This document shows, in pieces, positions 1 to 11,676 of a stretch of 64,000 nt of DNA (its first letter is position 1; every line of letters starts with the position of its first letter). The stretch is from Diphasiastrum complanatum. Lineage: Eukaryota; Streptophyta; Lycopodiopsida; Lycopodiales; Lycopodiaceae. The DNA is taken from NCBI GenBank assembly GCA_029204225.1, contig MU832106.1:23081-87080 (forward strand). The letters are read 5' to 3'. The position numbers and the translations under genes are program-made. The notes under the pieces were generated by a model. That model had not been told where the DNA came from. It made no database searches and worked only from the letters and a program-made list of their open reading frames with translations.

Positions 1-1985
1 GCATGTAAAATTAGATTTTCGACAAGGTAAATGCAGCTTTGATTGTCGCAAGATATAGTAGTTGCATCCACCTATGGTTGACCTAAATCCACAAGCAATT
101 TTCGTAACCATACCGCTTCTTGTGCAGCATTGCTGAGTGCTCGATATTCAGCTTCCGTCGAGGATAGGACTACTGTAGGTTGCTTTTTGCTACTCCATCA
201 AATTGCAGCTGTACCATAACTGAATATATGGCCACTGGTAGACCTTCTGTTATCAATATTACCTGTCCAATCAGCATCTGTATATCCTATCAATATTGGC
301 ACTTCAGGCTGATCATACTTCAAACCAAAATTCAATGTCCCTCAAATGTATCTGAGAATACGTTTAGCAGACTTCCAATGTGTTTGACTAGGATCTTGCA
401 TAAATTGACTAACAACACCAACAACATAAGAAATATCAGGTCGTGTGTGTGTCAAATAAATCAAACTACCCACCAACTGTCTATACAAATAAGCATCCAC
501 TTTCTCAGATTCATCATATGCAGTAAGCTTCGTGTTGACATCCATAGGTGTACTCAAAGACTTACAATCCTGCATATTGAACTTATAAAGCAAATCTCGT
601 GCATATTTGCTTTGTGTAAGAAAGACCACAATTTCCTTTTGCCATACTTCAATGCCAAGACAATAGTGCATCAATCCTAGATCGCTCATGTCAAAAGCAT
701 TGGAAAGATCTGATTTGATTTCATCAATTAAGCTCTCATTACTTCCTGTAATAATCAAATCATCCACGTACAACATAATGAACACTATATCTGAATCTTG
801 CCTTAGAATGTAAAGATTAGGATCAACATCACTCTTTACCATTCCCCTTCGCTTAAAGTGTTCATCAATGCAAGAGTACCACGCCCGTGGTGCTTGCTTC
901 AATCCATAAATAGCTTTGTTAAGCTTACAAACAAGGTGCTATCTCTCTGGTTCAATAAATCCTTGAGGTTGTGCTAAGTACACCTCTTCATCCAGCACTC
1001 CATTAAGAAAAGCAGATTTAACATCCATTTGCTGGATCTTCCAACCATAGAAAGTAGAAATAGCAATGACAGAACGTATAGTTACCATCTTAGCTACGGG
1101 TGCGAAGGTTTCCTCAAAATCAATACCTTCCTGCTGCTCAAATCCTCTCGCAACCAACCGTGCTTTGTATTTGTTGAGTTGCCCATCAGTTCCATATTTG
1201 ATCTTGTATATCCATTTGCAAGTGATAGGCGTCTTACCATCAGGTAGCTCAACCAAGTTCCAAGTGCTATTTTGTGATATAGCTTCCATTTCTGTTTCCA
1301 TAGCTTCACGCCACTCCTCGTGCTCCTTTGTTTTATCAAAAATTTTTGGTTCTTGAGCCTTGAGCACAGAACCCATTAGGGCTAGATTCATCTCTAATCT
1401 TGTAGGAGGTTTTTGATTTCTACTTGATCTTCTAAGCTCTCCCTGCTCACTAGATTCGAGAGTATCTCCCTTCTTTGCACCATCTGTGACTGATAAGTAC
1501 CATTTAGGTACTCTCTTGGGAATTTCAGCATCAGGCTTGCCTTTGTCCAGTGGATTTTCTATATCAAAATCCACTTCCTTCTTGACCTGTACTTTTGCTC
1601 CCTCATCAAAAGGTTCAGTGATTACTTCAGATTGTTCACCTTGGCCCATCTCGTCAAACGCAGCATCTCTAGAAATTACAAGCTTTTGTGCATTTGTATC
1701 ATACATCCTGTATGCCTTGGTCTTCTCATCATATCCAAGAAAAATACACTTGATAGCTTTTGCATCCAATTTTCTTCGTTTCTCATCAAGAATATGAGCA
1801 TAAGCATCACAACCAAATACTCTCAAATGAGAAATATTAGATTTATTTCCAATAACAGCTTCATGAGGTGTCTTACCTTCCACGGAGTTTGTAGGACACC
1901 GATTCAGGATGTGCGTAGTTGTGCTACAAGCTTCTGCCCAGAAGGTGTTTGGCAGACCCTTGCTTTTGAGCATCGCCCTGGCCAT
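1..1985 (-). pseudogene. Ty1/copia element A: integrase C-term, RT and RNase H (broken)
   Basis: This is the 3' half of a copia polyprotein on the minus strand, running off the left edge. Read from 1985 downward it has the integrase C-terminal part (VFGCDAYAH, then a GYDEKTKAYRMY stretch), reverse transcriptase (WIYKIKYGTDG, then YVDD near 759-773) and RNase H (LSSTEAEYRALSNAAQEA near 105-160, CDNQSCIYL near the edge). A TAG at 939-941, a TGA at 342-344 and a further TGA before the WSSKK motif interrupt one otherwise continuous frame, so it is a dead copy. RT and RNase H would copy element RNA into DNA in cytoplasmic particles. The 3' LTR lies outside the window. Confidence 0.93.
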
Positions 1986-3017
1986 CTCAACAATAGATCT
2001 GCTCTTTCGTTCTACAACTCCATTTTGCTGTGGTGAAAAAGGTGTTGTAGTCTGCCTCTTGATCCCTTGATCTTTGCAAAACTCAAAAATTCTGTCGAAA
2101 AATACTCACCACCTCCATCAGATCTCAAAGTTTTGATGCAACGTCCTGTTTGCTTTTCAACTAAAGCCTTGAATTCTTTGAACTTAGCAAGAGCATCTGA
2201 TTTCTTGCTTATGAAATAAATCCAAATGCATTTGCTATAATCATCAATGAAAGTGATAAAGTAATAGTAGCCACTAAGAGATCTAGTCTGCATAGGTCCA
2301 CATAGATCACTATGGACAAGATCTAGGATGCCACTTTTGGGAAACCTCTCTCTGTGTTGTTTTCTCAAAATGCAACCTTCACAAATTTTTCCTTCAAAAG
2401 AAATATCAGGCAATCCTATAACTAGATTACCTCTTTTCAGAATCTGTAAACTTTGAGCACTAATATGACCGAATCGTTAATGTCAAAGATCACTTCGACT
2501 ATCAACCATGCTTACCATATCTTGAGCAAAAGATCTCGCATTAAATTTGTAGAATCGATTCTCGTTGACTCTAGCTCCTGTAGCAATCACTTTGTAGTGA
2601 TTCTTGATGTCTTTGACAAGACATTTGTCGCTGTCAAACTCAACCTTGAATTGTTGATCAGCCATCGTCCCAACAGATAGTAGATTGTTAGCTAAGCTAG
2701 GTACATATTGCACATTGCTTATTCGCTTTATCTTCTCGCTGGCTAACTTTACTGGTACCACTCCAACTCCTTCTTCATCACCATTGTGAGTTTCCTTGAA
2801 TTCTGAAAACCACTCTTTCCTTGAAGTCATGTGCTTGGATGCACCACTATCAATGTACCAGATATCCTTGGTTTCATCACTTGTCATTAATGCTGTAATG
2901 AACAATTTTGAGCTCTCACCTGTATCGTCTTCATATTGATCATCATTGTATTGATGTTGATTAGTATAATTGTTTTCATAATAATAATCATCAAATTGAT
3001 GTTGATCAGCATAATTT
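1986..3017 (-). pseudogene. Ty1/copia element A: protease and integrase core (broken)
   Basis: This is the 5' continuation of element A. The protease has WYIDSGASKHMTSRKEW (active-site DSGA) and the usual YVPSLANNLLSVG segment. It is followed by the GAG-pre-integrase zone, where in-frame TGA and TAA near 2470-2485 replace residues of the expected LWH-x-R-FGH motif. The integrase core shows the C-x2-C of its zinc finger (CEGCILRKQHR), FIDDYSKCIWIYF and LRSDGGGEY. A frame change between about 2004 and 2060 separates it from the integrase C-terminus. Copia similarity stops abruptly near 3018, and upstream gag is missing. The adjoining reading frame belongs to an unrelated gene, so this is an insertion or recombination junction. 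Confidence 0.9.
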
Positions 3018-4579
3018 CCCACTTGCCCTTTGTCTTTTCTTACAATGTATACATGGATTCTTAGAGGAAACTCCATAAGAAACATAATACATGCATTTTA
3101 AAATTTTCAAATCACCTGCCAAATGCCACTCCACATTGAAATTTTCTTTTCCAGGTACATTGAGTTGTACATGATAATCCGAGGATAAGATGTTCTACAG
3201 AATATTCATGATAAAATATCATGATCCTCTTTCAAAATCCATCAACAAAAATGTATCATTAGATTCAGAAATCAACATCGTTAGTTAGTTTGATTTAAAA
3301 CTTCAATCATATTTCATTATTGAATGAACAAATATACCTGGAAAGCTGCCAACCACTAGATATTGTTTTTTGATTGGACACTGAAGTTAAAATCTTCCTT
3401 ATCGATTGATTGTCGAAGTGCCCCATTCATGAGAGTTATACTAACCCTCTCCATCTTTTGCCCTTTAACTATTTCTGACTCATCTAACTTAAGCACTATG
3501 AGTGTTTTACCACTTACTTTTTTCATTGTGATTTTATAAAAAACCATATATCTTAGTAACTGATTTACATTCACAAATAGGTTATTTGATGCATTGTAGG
3601 ACATTGATCTTTTTTCAGTTTGATATGTCTCTTCAATATTAAATAGAATGCCTATAATCTTATGCATTCCTATATTTAAGCTACTTCTCTCATGCTTCAA
3701 ATGATATGACCTTGGAAGATGAACATTTTTAGTACAAACTAGTTTAAATACTTCTCTGATAAGTTTAAAAATTGTATTATATGCTTTCCTGCTTATCTTG
3801 ACAAAATCACAAGCACCTTGCATTATAGTTTTATCTAAGAATTTTTGTATGTGCGTCATCAAACCCTCTACAATTTTAAACTTTATATGTGAACTTTTAT
3901 TATTCATCAATATAGATTCTGTTGATTTATTAGTTAATATACAACCCAATGTCTTTTCGATTGAATCATTATTTTTAATATCTTGATTTGCAACCAATGC
4001 AAATCTGCATTGAGAGAAAACATATTAGAAAACAAACCTACATAAGCATATTCAATTAAGCATCTGAGATAAATTACAAAATACCTACTTGAATGCACGA
4101 ATCCTTCTGTTTCAGTAACCTCTCGAGAGATTCTGAATATCCTTGCAAGATTGTACTTTCGTTTCTTGGTTTTAGCTTTTTTATTTAATATGTTCACACC
4201 TATTAGATATTTTTAAATTCTCAGAACAAATATAATGCAATATTATCTACATTTGTTCATATTCAATTCTAATGTTTGAAATATTTTTTTTCAATGACTC
4301 ATATTTTGTTCGAAGTTCTACATTTTTCTTGCTGCAACTTTTGTACAAAACTCTCTCTCTTGACTGTAGGAGGACATAGATCTGATGTGACTCTCCAAAA
4401 ACTGAATCCTCTGCATTTAAAAATGTATTTCCATAATTTTCCAATCTTTCACAATATCCTAATAAACGATTATGCCCATTGCAGATCCAAATAACTAGTT
4501 GAGTTATTGAGGAGAAGATTGGATGTTTTAGAGTACTAGGATCTTCATGATACAAAGACCCATTTGTCCACGGATCCAA
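3018..4579 (-). pseudogene. Unrecognised multi-exon gene remnant, possible DDE-type (RNase H-fold) transposase
   Basis: I do not recognise a named family. The parts seem to form one minus-strand gene. Exon about 4410-4250 encodes a Lys/Glu-rich probable coiled coil (ERVLYKSCSKKNVELRTKYE). Exon about 4204-4085 encodes KKAKTKKRKYNLARIFRISRE. An 80-bp intron (AG|GTATTT to CAATGCAG|ATTTG, 4084-4005) joins it in frame to exon 4004-3357. That exon ends with LIVLKLDESEIVKGQKMERV then SITLMN, a strand-Asp-strand pattern resembling the first catalytic Asp of RNase H-fold transposases. A further stretch, about 3260-3018, has stops but reads NVEWHLAGDLKILKCMYYV, then SSKNPCIHCKKRQ with a CxxC. Copia element A starts directly after this. 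The first exon junction is not resolved. The DDE reading is inference. Confidence 0.5.
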
Positions 4580-6063
4580 ATTCTTATTTCTTTCAATCCT
4601 ATAATGTAGATGTTCCTCAACAGATATTGATGATCAGACTCCTCTTTTTTGTACAGGTGCCAAGTCAATAGGAATGTCAAAATGAAGATGATACAAAGTC
4701 ATCATTATAAAATGTACAAAACCAATGACAAGCTTCAACGTACTCGGAATATAAATACTATGAAATACTTGAATGCAAATTTATTCTTACCTGATGCAAG
4801 ATAACTCATTTCTGATCCATTTCTAATGAAAGCTTCTGTAATGGTGACCCCTTTCATATTCAAATATGGATATGGATATGGAGCTAGTATTTTGAATTAT
4901 ACCACAAAAAGGTGCTCATATTTTGATTTCATGAAAGAATACACATTCAAAATCATATTTATAAAATTTTTGCTAAACAAAATGGAAGATAGCCAATTTT
5001 GAATGAGAGCTTCTGTAATGGTGATTCCCTTCTTATTCAAATATGGTGATGGCGCTCAGATTTTGATTTTCACATCAAGCTGGCACTCATATACATTCAA
5101 AATCATATTTGTATAATGCAACCATAACAACAGTTGTTTTTCTTAACCATAACTGTAGACGAGCTGGTTAAAACATTGGGAGTGGTGTAGGCTTTGGAAG
5201 TGGTGTGGGCAAACAAATAAACAATATTCTTTTATTTATTTAGACTTTTTTTCTCATCCTATGTGGCATTTTTTATAGGATCTTTTTCTAGTTTGAAACT
5301 CCTCTAATGACACATGAAAACAAGGTTGAATACTTTGCAATGAGTTTCAAACTCAAATTAGGAGTAAACTCGGAGCATTGAGAACTACTAAGAACCCAAC
5401 TCGCTCATGGCATATCATTCTAAACTCAGGTTAATAGAATGAAGCATCTGAATGTAGGGGTTAGAGACTCGCCATCTAGCAAAATGGTGCTCACTTGTCA
5501 ATTCGACCCTCACCACTCTAATGAAAACTTGCACACAGATTACCCATTAATGCTAGTTCCAAAGATAGCTCTATGGTTAGGTTCAGTCTGCTAGTAGCAA
5601 GAACTAACCTCTGTATAGTTTGTTTAAGTTGTGTTCACGGTCAATAGCAATTTCCACAAAAGGAAATCCATTACTAAACCAAGTCACCATGGAATACATC
5701 GTTTAAGCATTCAACCAACACAAACAAGATAATTGAATTCCATTACTGTTATAGTGTGGGTGTAGATTCAGAACATTTGAAGACATGAGCTTGCTTCTAA
5801 CCTCTTGACATACTGAATAGCCTACATAGAGAATAGATCCACATTCTGTAGATGTCGTACTTAGACTTGGAACGTTTAATACTGTAATCTTGCTTCTAAT
5901 ATCTAAATGACATTATCTATTCAATAGCAATCATGTTACACATAGCAATGGAATGATTCTATTCAAGAGGGTGCAACAATATCTGCAATACAATAACAAG
6001 TAAAAAAAAGAATTAAATTCTTTCTATCGATTTTGAAATAGATATCAAATAACTATTACAATA
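4580..6063. other. AT-rich spacer without a recognisable gene
   Basis: Apart from the duplicated segment listed separately, no coding domain, RNA gene or terminal repeat could be identified on either strand. Stops are frequent in all frames. Confidence 0.5.
4822..5111. repeat. Diverged direct tandem duplication, about 177 bp apart
   Basis: The stretch AGCTTCTGTAATGGTGA followed by a TTCAAATATGG block occurs at about 4831-4870 and again at about 5008-5047. Both copies are followed by matching sequence ending in ACATTCAAAATCATATTT. The second copy carries small deletions. It looks like an old local duplication of non-coding DNA. Confidence 0.7.
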
Positions 6064-6309
6064 TTGTTTTCGGTTTATATTGAAATTCTTAAGGTTCCTT
6101 TTGGTTCAGTGAATACATTTGTAACATTTTGCCAATATTTGAACGATACATTTTGCCCACACTTGGGTCAATGCAGAGTGGTATTCTTAGATGATGTATT
6201 CATCTACAGTGTAACACTTAAGGAGCATGAGAGAATTCAATATCTAGAAACATCTCCTGGAGTTTGTTGTGAATCTGGTCCTATATTTGGGTATAAGATA
6301 GCCAGTTAA
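6064..6309 (+). pseudogene. Ty3/gypsy reverse transcriptase fragment
   Basis: A short open stretch reads FCQYLNDTFCPHLGQCRVVF followed by LDDVFIYSVTLKEHE. The FLDD motif followed by an h-Y-S-x-T-x-x-EH segment matches the catalytic palm of Ty3/gypsy RT; copia RTs carry YVDD instead. Only about 60 residues around the catalytic Asp pair are recognisable. The end (YLETSPGVCCES) has already drifted. No gypsy protease, RNase H or integrase was found beside it, so this is an isolated shard. Confidence 0.75.
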
Positions 6310-6835
6310 ATCTTTTGACTTTCTGGTAAGAAGATCTAGAAGCAGAGGATTTTTTGGAGGGAAAGCTGGTGGTATGAGACATCAGTGATTCCAAAGAGAT
6401 TTTTTTGTGCGAGAGTGATCTGTAGACCAAAGATTAATGATTAATGTAATAGTAATACTAACAGAGAAATCCATTGGCTATTTGAACGAAGAAGAAACGT
6501 GTTCCTCCTAGTATACTTGATATAACAGAGAGAAACCTTGCAAATTGTTGTAGAATGGTCCACCAACGTACATTTTCCATGTGGAGTGAGACGTCCAAAA
6601 GCCCATAGAATGTTGCCAACACAGAATCAACAGTTAGAGTATAGGTGCACTCTCTGTGTGGACGACCATAGAAGTGACTCAGATGAAAACCAAGTGTAGC
6701 TTGTCTTTCTCATTGATGAAAGGTACTGAAGAATAAATGTGCATTGTTGTCCATGGTTGAACCTACTCTGAAATCTAACTGTGACAATGTCGTCAAAAAA
6801 ATCAAAATGCCACTGTTGTCTTGTGTGGAAGGAAT
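6310..6835. other. Spacer without a recognisable gene
   Basis: Nothing with domain similarity was seen. The stretch lies between the gypsy shard and the 3' terminal repeat of copia element B. Confidence 0.4.
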
Positions 6836-7129
6836 GAGCAAGGATCGTGTAGGCGAACACAATAGATTTATTTGCACTGCAGAAGCAGAAGAGCAGATAG
6901 TCCAACAAAGCAATAAGAAGGTCAGGCAGAAAACAGAATAGCAAAGCATACAATACTGACAAATATCTGAATGCAACAACAAGACAGATTGATATGTATC
7001 TATATCACCTCCCCAGTTTCCAATGTGGAGTCGTTGTGCCATTTGGAATAGATCGTGGCGGCTGTTGTCATTGTCCAAGTGGTTGCACACTACATGAAGT
7101 GGGCGTGAGGAGCCTTCGACTATTTGGAA

Positions 7130-7550
7130 GCGTGTCGTTGCCGATAGTCGGTCAAGTCGGATTCCATTTTGATGCATGTCTTCTCTATCTCCATGTCCTC
7201 CCCAGCCTGCATCTGAATATCCACTAAGTTGATGGAGGTTGTCGTTGTCGACTTCTCCATAGCAAATGCACAGGTCCGTTGTAGCTCGGATATATCTCAT
7301 GACTCTTATGATGGCTTTCCAATGGGTGATGTCCTTTGATGGCTTGTGTGCTATTGTCGCCCAGATGAACATACTTCTCGATACTGTAAGGCGTATAGGA
7401 TTCGAAGCAGCTGATATGGCTAGTCATATGCAAAGTGGCTCCGAAATCAAGAAACCAAGAGTTGTCGTCTGATGTTTTTTCATGGCTTGTCATGAATGCA
7501 TCATGGTCCGCTTCTTGATTCAGTTGTAAGTGCTTCTGCAGCTGCATTTG
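7130..7550 (-). pseudogene. Copia element B protease fused to RNase H remnant
   Basis: WFLDFGATLHMTSHI is a copia protease active-site region in which the usual Ser of DSGA is Phe (DFGA), so it is expected to be inactive. Within about 60 bases of the end of the protease fragment the sequence switches to the RNase H end of pol (HWKAIIRVMRYIRATTDLCI, then SGYSDAGWGGHGD). GAG-pre-integrase, integrase and RT, more than 2 kb in a full element, are absent. This is an internal deletion, not a gap in recognition. Confidence 0.8.
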
Positions 7551-7639
7551 CCATCTAATTCAATTGCCCTTTGTTGTTCTTGACTTGTAATAAACGACAA
7601 TCTTGAATCTTGTGGTTGGTTTGTTTGCAGTATCTGCAG

Positions 7640-8290
7640 AACATCTTCTTCTTTGTCGGCGTATTCGATTGTTCTTGATGTTGTGTCGACTTTTGATTCG
7701 ATTCGGTTGCTTCAAGCCTTCTTCTTCTGCTTACTCGGGCTCATGTTGGTGTATAAGACGTGAGAGTAAATTGTTAAGGAACTGGATGGTTTATTTTTTC
7801 TGGTGTCTTTCTGCAACAACATTGTAATGACTCTTGATAGAATCAGTTCTAGGTGTGTCATGATGATCATCACCTAGTTGTCATATGAGCTTGACAAGCT
7901 TGAAAGCAGTTTCATTATTGCGTCTTGATCGTCTATGACTCCGACAATGGCCATTTGTTGCAGCAGGTTCTTGAACTGGTTGACGTGATTTTGTATTGAA
8001 TCATCGTTTGTCATCTTGAGGGAGAATAATCTCCTTCTAAGGTGTAGCTTGGAAGCCACGTCCCACACATCATATAGTGTGCTCAAGATGTCTCACACTT
8101 CTTTTGAGGTCCGAGCTTCATACACATTGACGATTTGTGTGTCTGAAATATTGGGGATAATTAGCACGAAAGCTTTGCCATCCTTTAGCTTCCATTAGGA
8201 GATTGCAACGTCATCTGCATCGGGCTTTGCCTCTACACATGTGACAACATCATACAATTCCTTAGCCATTAGCACATATCGATCGCAATG
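7640..8290 (-). pseudogene. Copia element B gag with zinc knuckle
   Basis: Reading down the minus strand, VLMAKELYDVV starts the capsid-like (UBN2-type) region. EVWDILSTLYDVWDVASKLH and LRRRLFSLKM then NHVNQFKNLLQQMA follow. A zinc knuckle near 7640-7590 reads CRYCKQTNHKIQDC, a full CX2CX4HX4C. Gag packages element RNA into virus-like particles. Several stops separate the capsid part from the knuckle, so it is not one open frame. The gag start lies almost directly against the 8287-8462 terminal repeat. Confidence 0.8.
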
Positions 8291-8973
8291 GATCATGCAG
8301 GCGAGCACAATAGAATTTATTTGCGGTACGAAAGTGGAAGAGCAAACAATCAGACAAAGCAATAAGAAAGTCAGACAGAAAACAGAACAGCAACACATAC
8401 AATATTGACAAAGATCTGAACGCAACAACAAGATAGTAGTCGATTCATATTGATATGTATGAAGATACAAGTCAGATGGATGTTGTGAGCACAAGACAAT
8501 TGCGGGCGAAACCGCGTGCTCAAGAAGCTAACTCCGCTCTATAAAAGCTATGAGCTTATTACTAACAATCAGTCTAAAAGGAAAAATCAATGTGTGAAAG
8601 CATCTACAATGTCTGTCTCTAAGATTCTAATATATTGTTTTCTTGTGTTCTAGTATATTGATGTTCTAATGATCATCATGTATATACAATGTACAATTGT
8701 GCAGATGTATGTACAAGGATGTGGTGTGGAGCCATTGCGCCGTCAGGAGTAGATCGTGGCGTCTATTGTCATTGTCCAAGTGGTTGCACAGTACAAAAGT
8801 GGGCGTGAGGAGCCTTTGACTATTTGGAGTCGAGCGTGTTGCTGTCGATGGTCAGTCAAGTCGGATGCCATTCTGATGCTTGTCTTCAATAATAGAGCAT
8901 TTTTGCAGACTGTGCGACAATGCGAGTAAAAACTGTAGCAATATGAATGGAACTAGATTAACATGGGATTTAA

Positions 8974-11676
8974 GAGAGTAGAAGAATAAATCCAACAATC
9001 CCAGAGGTGATAGACTTCTTATCTGCCACCATTCTCATGAATTCTCATCACCCTCTCCGCGTATCCAAGATGATTGTGGTCATGGTGGCCATGATGGACG
9101 ACCCTAATATCACTTATGATTGGGCTACACTTCTGATCAAAGAACTACAAGCAACTTTCAAACGCCCAAACAAGATCACCTGAGGTGGCCTCCTTACAGC
9201 CCTCGCCATAGCCCACCTAGAAAACCTAAGCGTCCAAACATCTCCCCACAACACCCAAGCAGCCAGCCCTTCCCAACCACGAACCTCAGATACGATCGCG
9301 CAACTTGAGGCTAGCCAAAAATCGCCAATCTTCACTGCGTCACCAACCCCATCTCCCATTCATGCCCATTCTAGCCCCGCACACACCAACACTGGCCCCA
9401 CCTCCCCCATCATCCATATCACATCCAAGACCCTTAGCCCCGTCCGACGAGTTGTAATTTCGCCCATCTCATCAACAATTGCAACTTCCACTTCTTCCCC
9501 TATCACGACTCTGGCCATCGCCACGTCCCCTTCCATCATTATTACCCTTCCGCTCACATCTTTCCCAATTCTCCCAACCATCATACCAACCATCAATACC
9601 ACCACCACCATTCCAACCATCACTACCATTTCTCTGACTGCACCACTTTCTCCACCCATCACAACCATGCCACTTTCGGCCAGTTGGGACACTCAAGCGT
9701 TGGGTTGTTGGACAGCCCTAAAAGGCCTCCAACAACAACTCCACCAACAGTCTCACAACCAACTAGTGACAGGGCAAACACTGCAAGCTTTGACTGATCA
9801 GGCCACGCAACTACAAAACGAGCGAGAGAAAGAGAAAGAAGAGAGCCGAGCCCAGGCCCAGGCCCAAGCCCTTTAGGACCAACTCAATAAGGCCAATTTG
9901 GAGGCTCAGCAGCAGAACCAGCTCATGCAAAATCTCAAGGTCGAACTCGATGCGAAAAAGAAAGCCCGAAAGACCTATTAATCAGATAGCCAATACCTCG
10001 TGCTGAAATCGAAGGAGCTAGAGCTGGAAAGAGAGACTCTCAAAACCAACGAGAGGTCTCTAAAGGATCAGATCTATACCTTGGAACGCAATGTCTCCAC
10101 AGAAAAGACGACGACAACCAAAGACTAGGAAAACTTCTCATCCCTAGAACTTCGAGTAAAGCAGGAAGAGCAACAAGTGCAGGCATTTCAAGCTATCCTG
10201 GATCACGTAGTTGTTATTGCTGAAGAAGAGACACTGGCCGCTAAGAAACTCCAGCGGAAGAGAGCCAAGTACTACAAAGACTTTTTAGCTCTTTCGATCC
10301 AACTTTATAAAGACCAACAAGCAGTCCATGAGGCCACGCTAACACATGAGACACTGAGGTGGCACCCTAAATGCCACACTCCAAGAAGATGAGAGCAGGC
10401 CCTCACGGACGACGAGTTGAAGGTAATCAAGAAGCAGTTCATCGCCGTTCTAGAGTTTTCCACTACTCTAGATGACAATTTGCCTCTTATTTTTCATTAT
10501 TTAATTAGACTAGCTTTCTATTATTTTTCTCTGCCATTCTCGGCTCCCCCCCTCTCAAATTCAGAAATTCTTCACATTTATCAACTTGCTTTGGAGACAA
10601 ATAAAAATATTTTTGTTTTTGTCGTCCTTAAGGAATTCATCCAAGTTAAGGACTTTGGCTACTTCTGCGATGTTTTTGGTAGTCCTCCATTCCGTTTTGT
10701 TGCGGGCGTTTGTGCCATTATTAATTTTCCTCAAGATCGACGCTTCAATTGGAGCTAGCTCACATGCAAGATCCTTCTCTCTTCGTTCCACTCATGTTTC
10801 TTCCTTCACCTTCACAACAACCACATATATGGTGAGCAGCGGAGTACAAGCCAACAGCTTCACCAGAGCCACCATCCGAAGTCCTCGTAGAGCACATCAA
10901 GCACTGTCGCCGCCCTTCCAGATGCCCTCCGCCCAACCTACAATGAGCTTTGCGCTCTGTACTATAATTCCACTCCACCACCCTCATCCTCTGCTACAAC
11001 GTGACAATAGCACACTATAATGCCATTGTCCAAGATCCAGCCATCTGTCATTTCTACACCATTTCAAATTTCCCCTTCATCGAATCCACCTCAACCATCG
11101 ACTACAAGTTGGAGTCGACCTCCAAATTGGCAAAGACCGCACCTTCGACCAGGATCTCCAGTACGCTGCCCAGGCGATATTACGACAAGAGGCGGCTACA
11201 CATTACCAAGCAAGGTCGAAAACCTCATAAAGCTGACATCGGCCAACCTCATAGCCCTTCTGCATCCTCAACCAAAATGGCGGAAGGCGGTGCTCATGCG
11301 TAGCCCCGAGCTCATTCCAGAATATCTTATGGATCCGGCGGCAATAAGGGCAGATCCTGCATTTCATCAAATGCCCAAAAGATGAGTTTGGACAACTTTG
11401 AAGACTCCAAGCATCAGGGCCGATAATTGGTCTATCATAAAATCGACACATGGTTGGAAGACAACGGTCGACTTCACCAAGGCCCTCAACCAGTTCATGA
11501 CCGACGCGGCTAACTCTCCAAATCCTATCGTTCTGGGAGCCTTTTGCAACGTGGAGACCCTTCTAACTGCCAGAAAAGTGGATACCAAACGAGATCTCTA
11601 CTTTGGAGAGTATTGTTTCAATCCTGATAAAAGCTTCAAGTCAACGGCCATCGAGGATCAAATCCCTCTATACTAG
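8974..11676 (+). pseudogene. Long degenerate single-frame ORF, Pro/Thr-rich then coiled coil; family unknown
   Basis: Frame 1 can be followed for about 2.7 kb with stops but no evident frameshift. It opens with VIDFLSATILMNSHHPLRVS and DWATLLIKELQATFKRPNKI, has a Ser/Thr/Pro-rich section (about 9300-9680), then a Gln/Glu/Lys-rich probable coiled coil (about 9700-10340: LQNEREKEKEESRAQAQAQA, KSKELELERETLK). An AT-richer stretch (10.44-10.76 kb) follows, then a further segment with VENLIKLTSANLIALLHPQP and FNPDKSFKSTAIEDQIPLY. Stops at about 9181, 9874, 9979, 10126, 10390 and 11383 include TAG or TAA where CAG or CAA would fit. GC content is higher than in the flanks. A retroelement gag-like or plant transposon protein is possible, but no catalytic motif was found. 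Confidence 0.45.

Larger units (their letters stand above)
6836..8890 (-). mobile_element. Copia element B, internally deleted, with LTR-like direct repeats
   Basis: A minus-strand copia remnant sits between two direct repeats. Blocks at 6836-7002 and about 7020-7190 recur at 8287-8462 and about 8715-8890; the second copy has about 250 bp more between its blocks. Inside are gag (about 8270-7640), protease (about 7550-7340) and a short RNase H piece (about 7315-7130). Integrase and RT are missing. The RNase H reads DITHWKAIIRVMRYI, closely like element C (DITHW-type sequence at about 17450), so the two are one family. LTR boundaries are inferred from the repeats only. Confidence 0.75.

Noticed and set aside
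180-680. 166-codon plus-strand frame
   Set aside because: It lies antisense to clear copia RT/RNase H and has no domain.
10561-10791. Minus-strand frame opposite the long ORF
   Set aside because: It looks slightly protein-like, but has no motif and overlaps the longer plus-strand frame. The evidence is not enough to call a gene.
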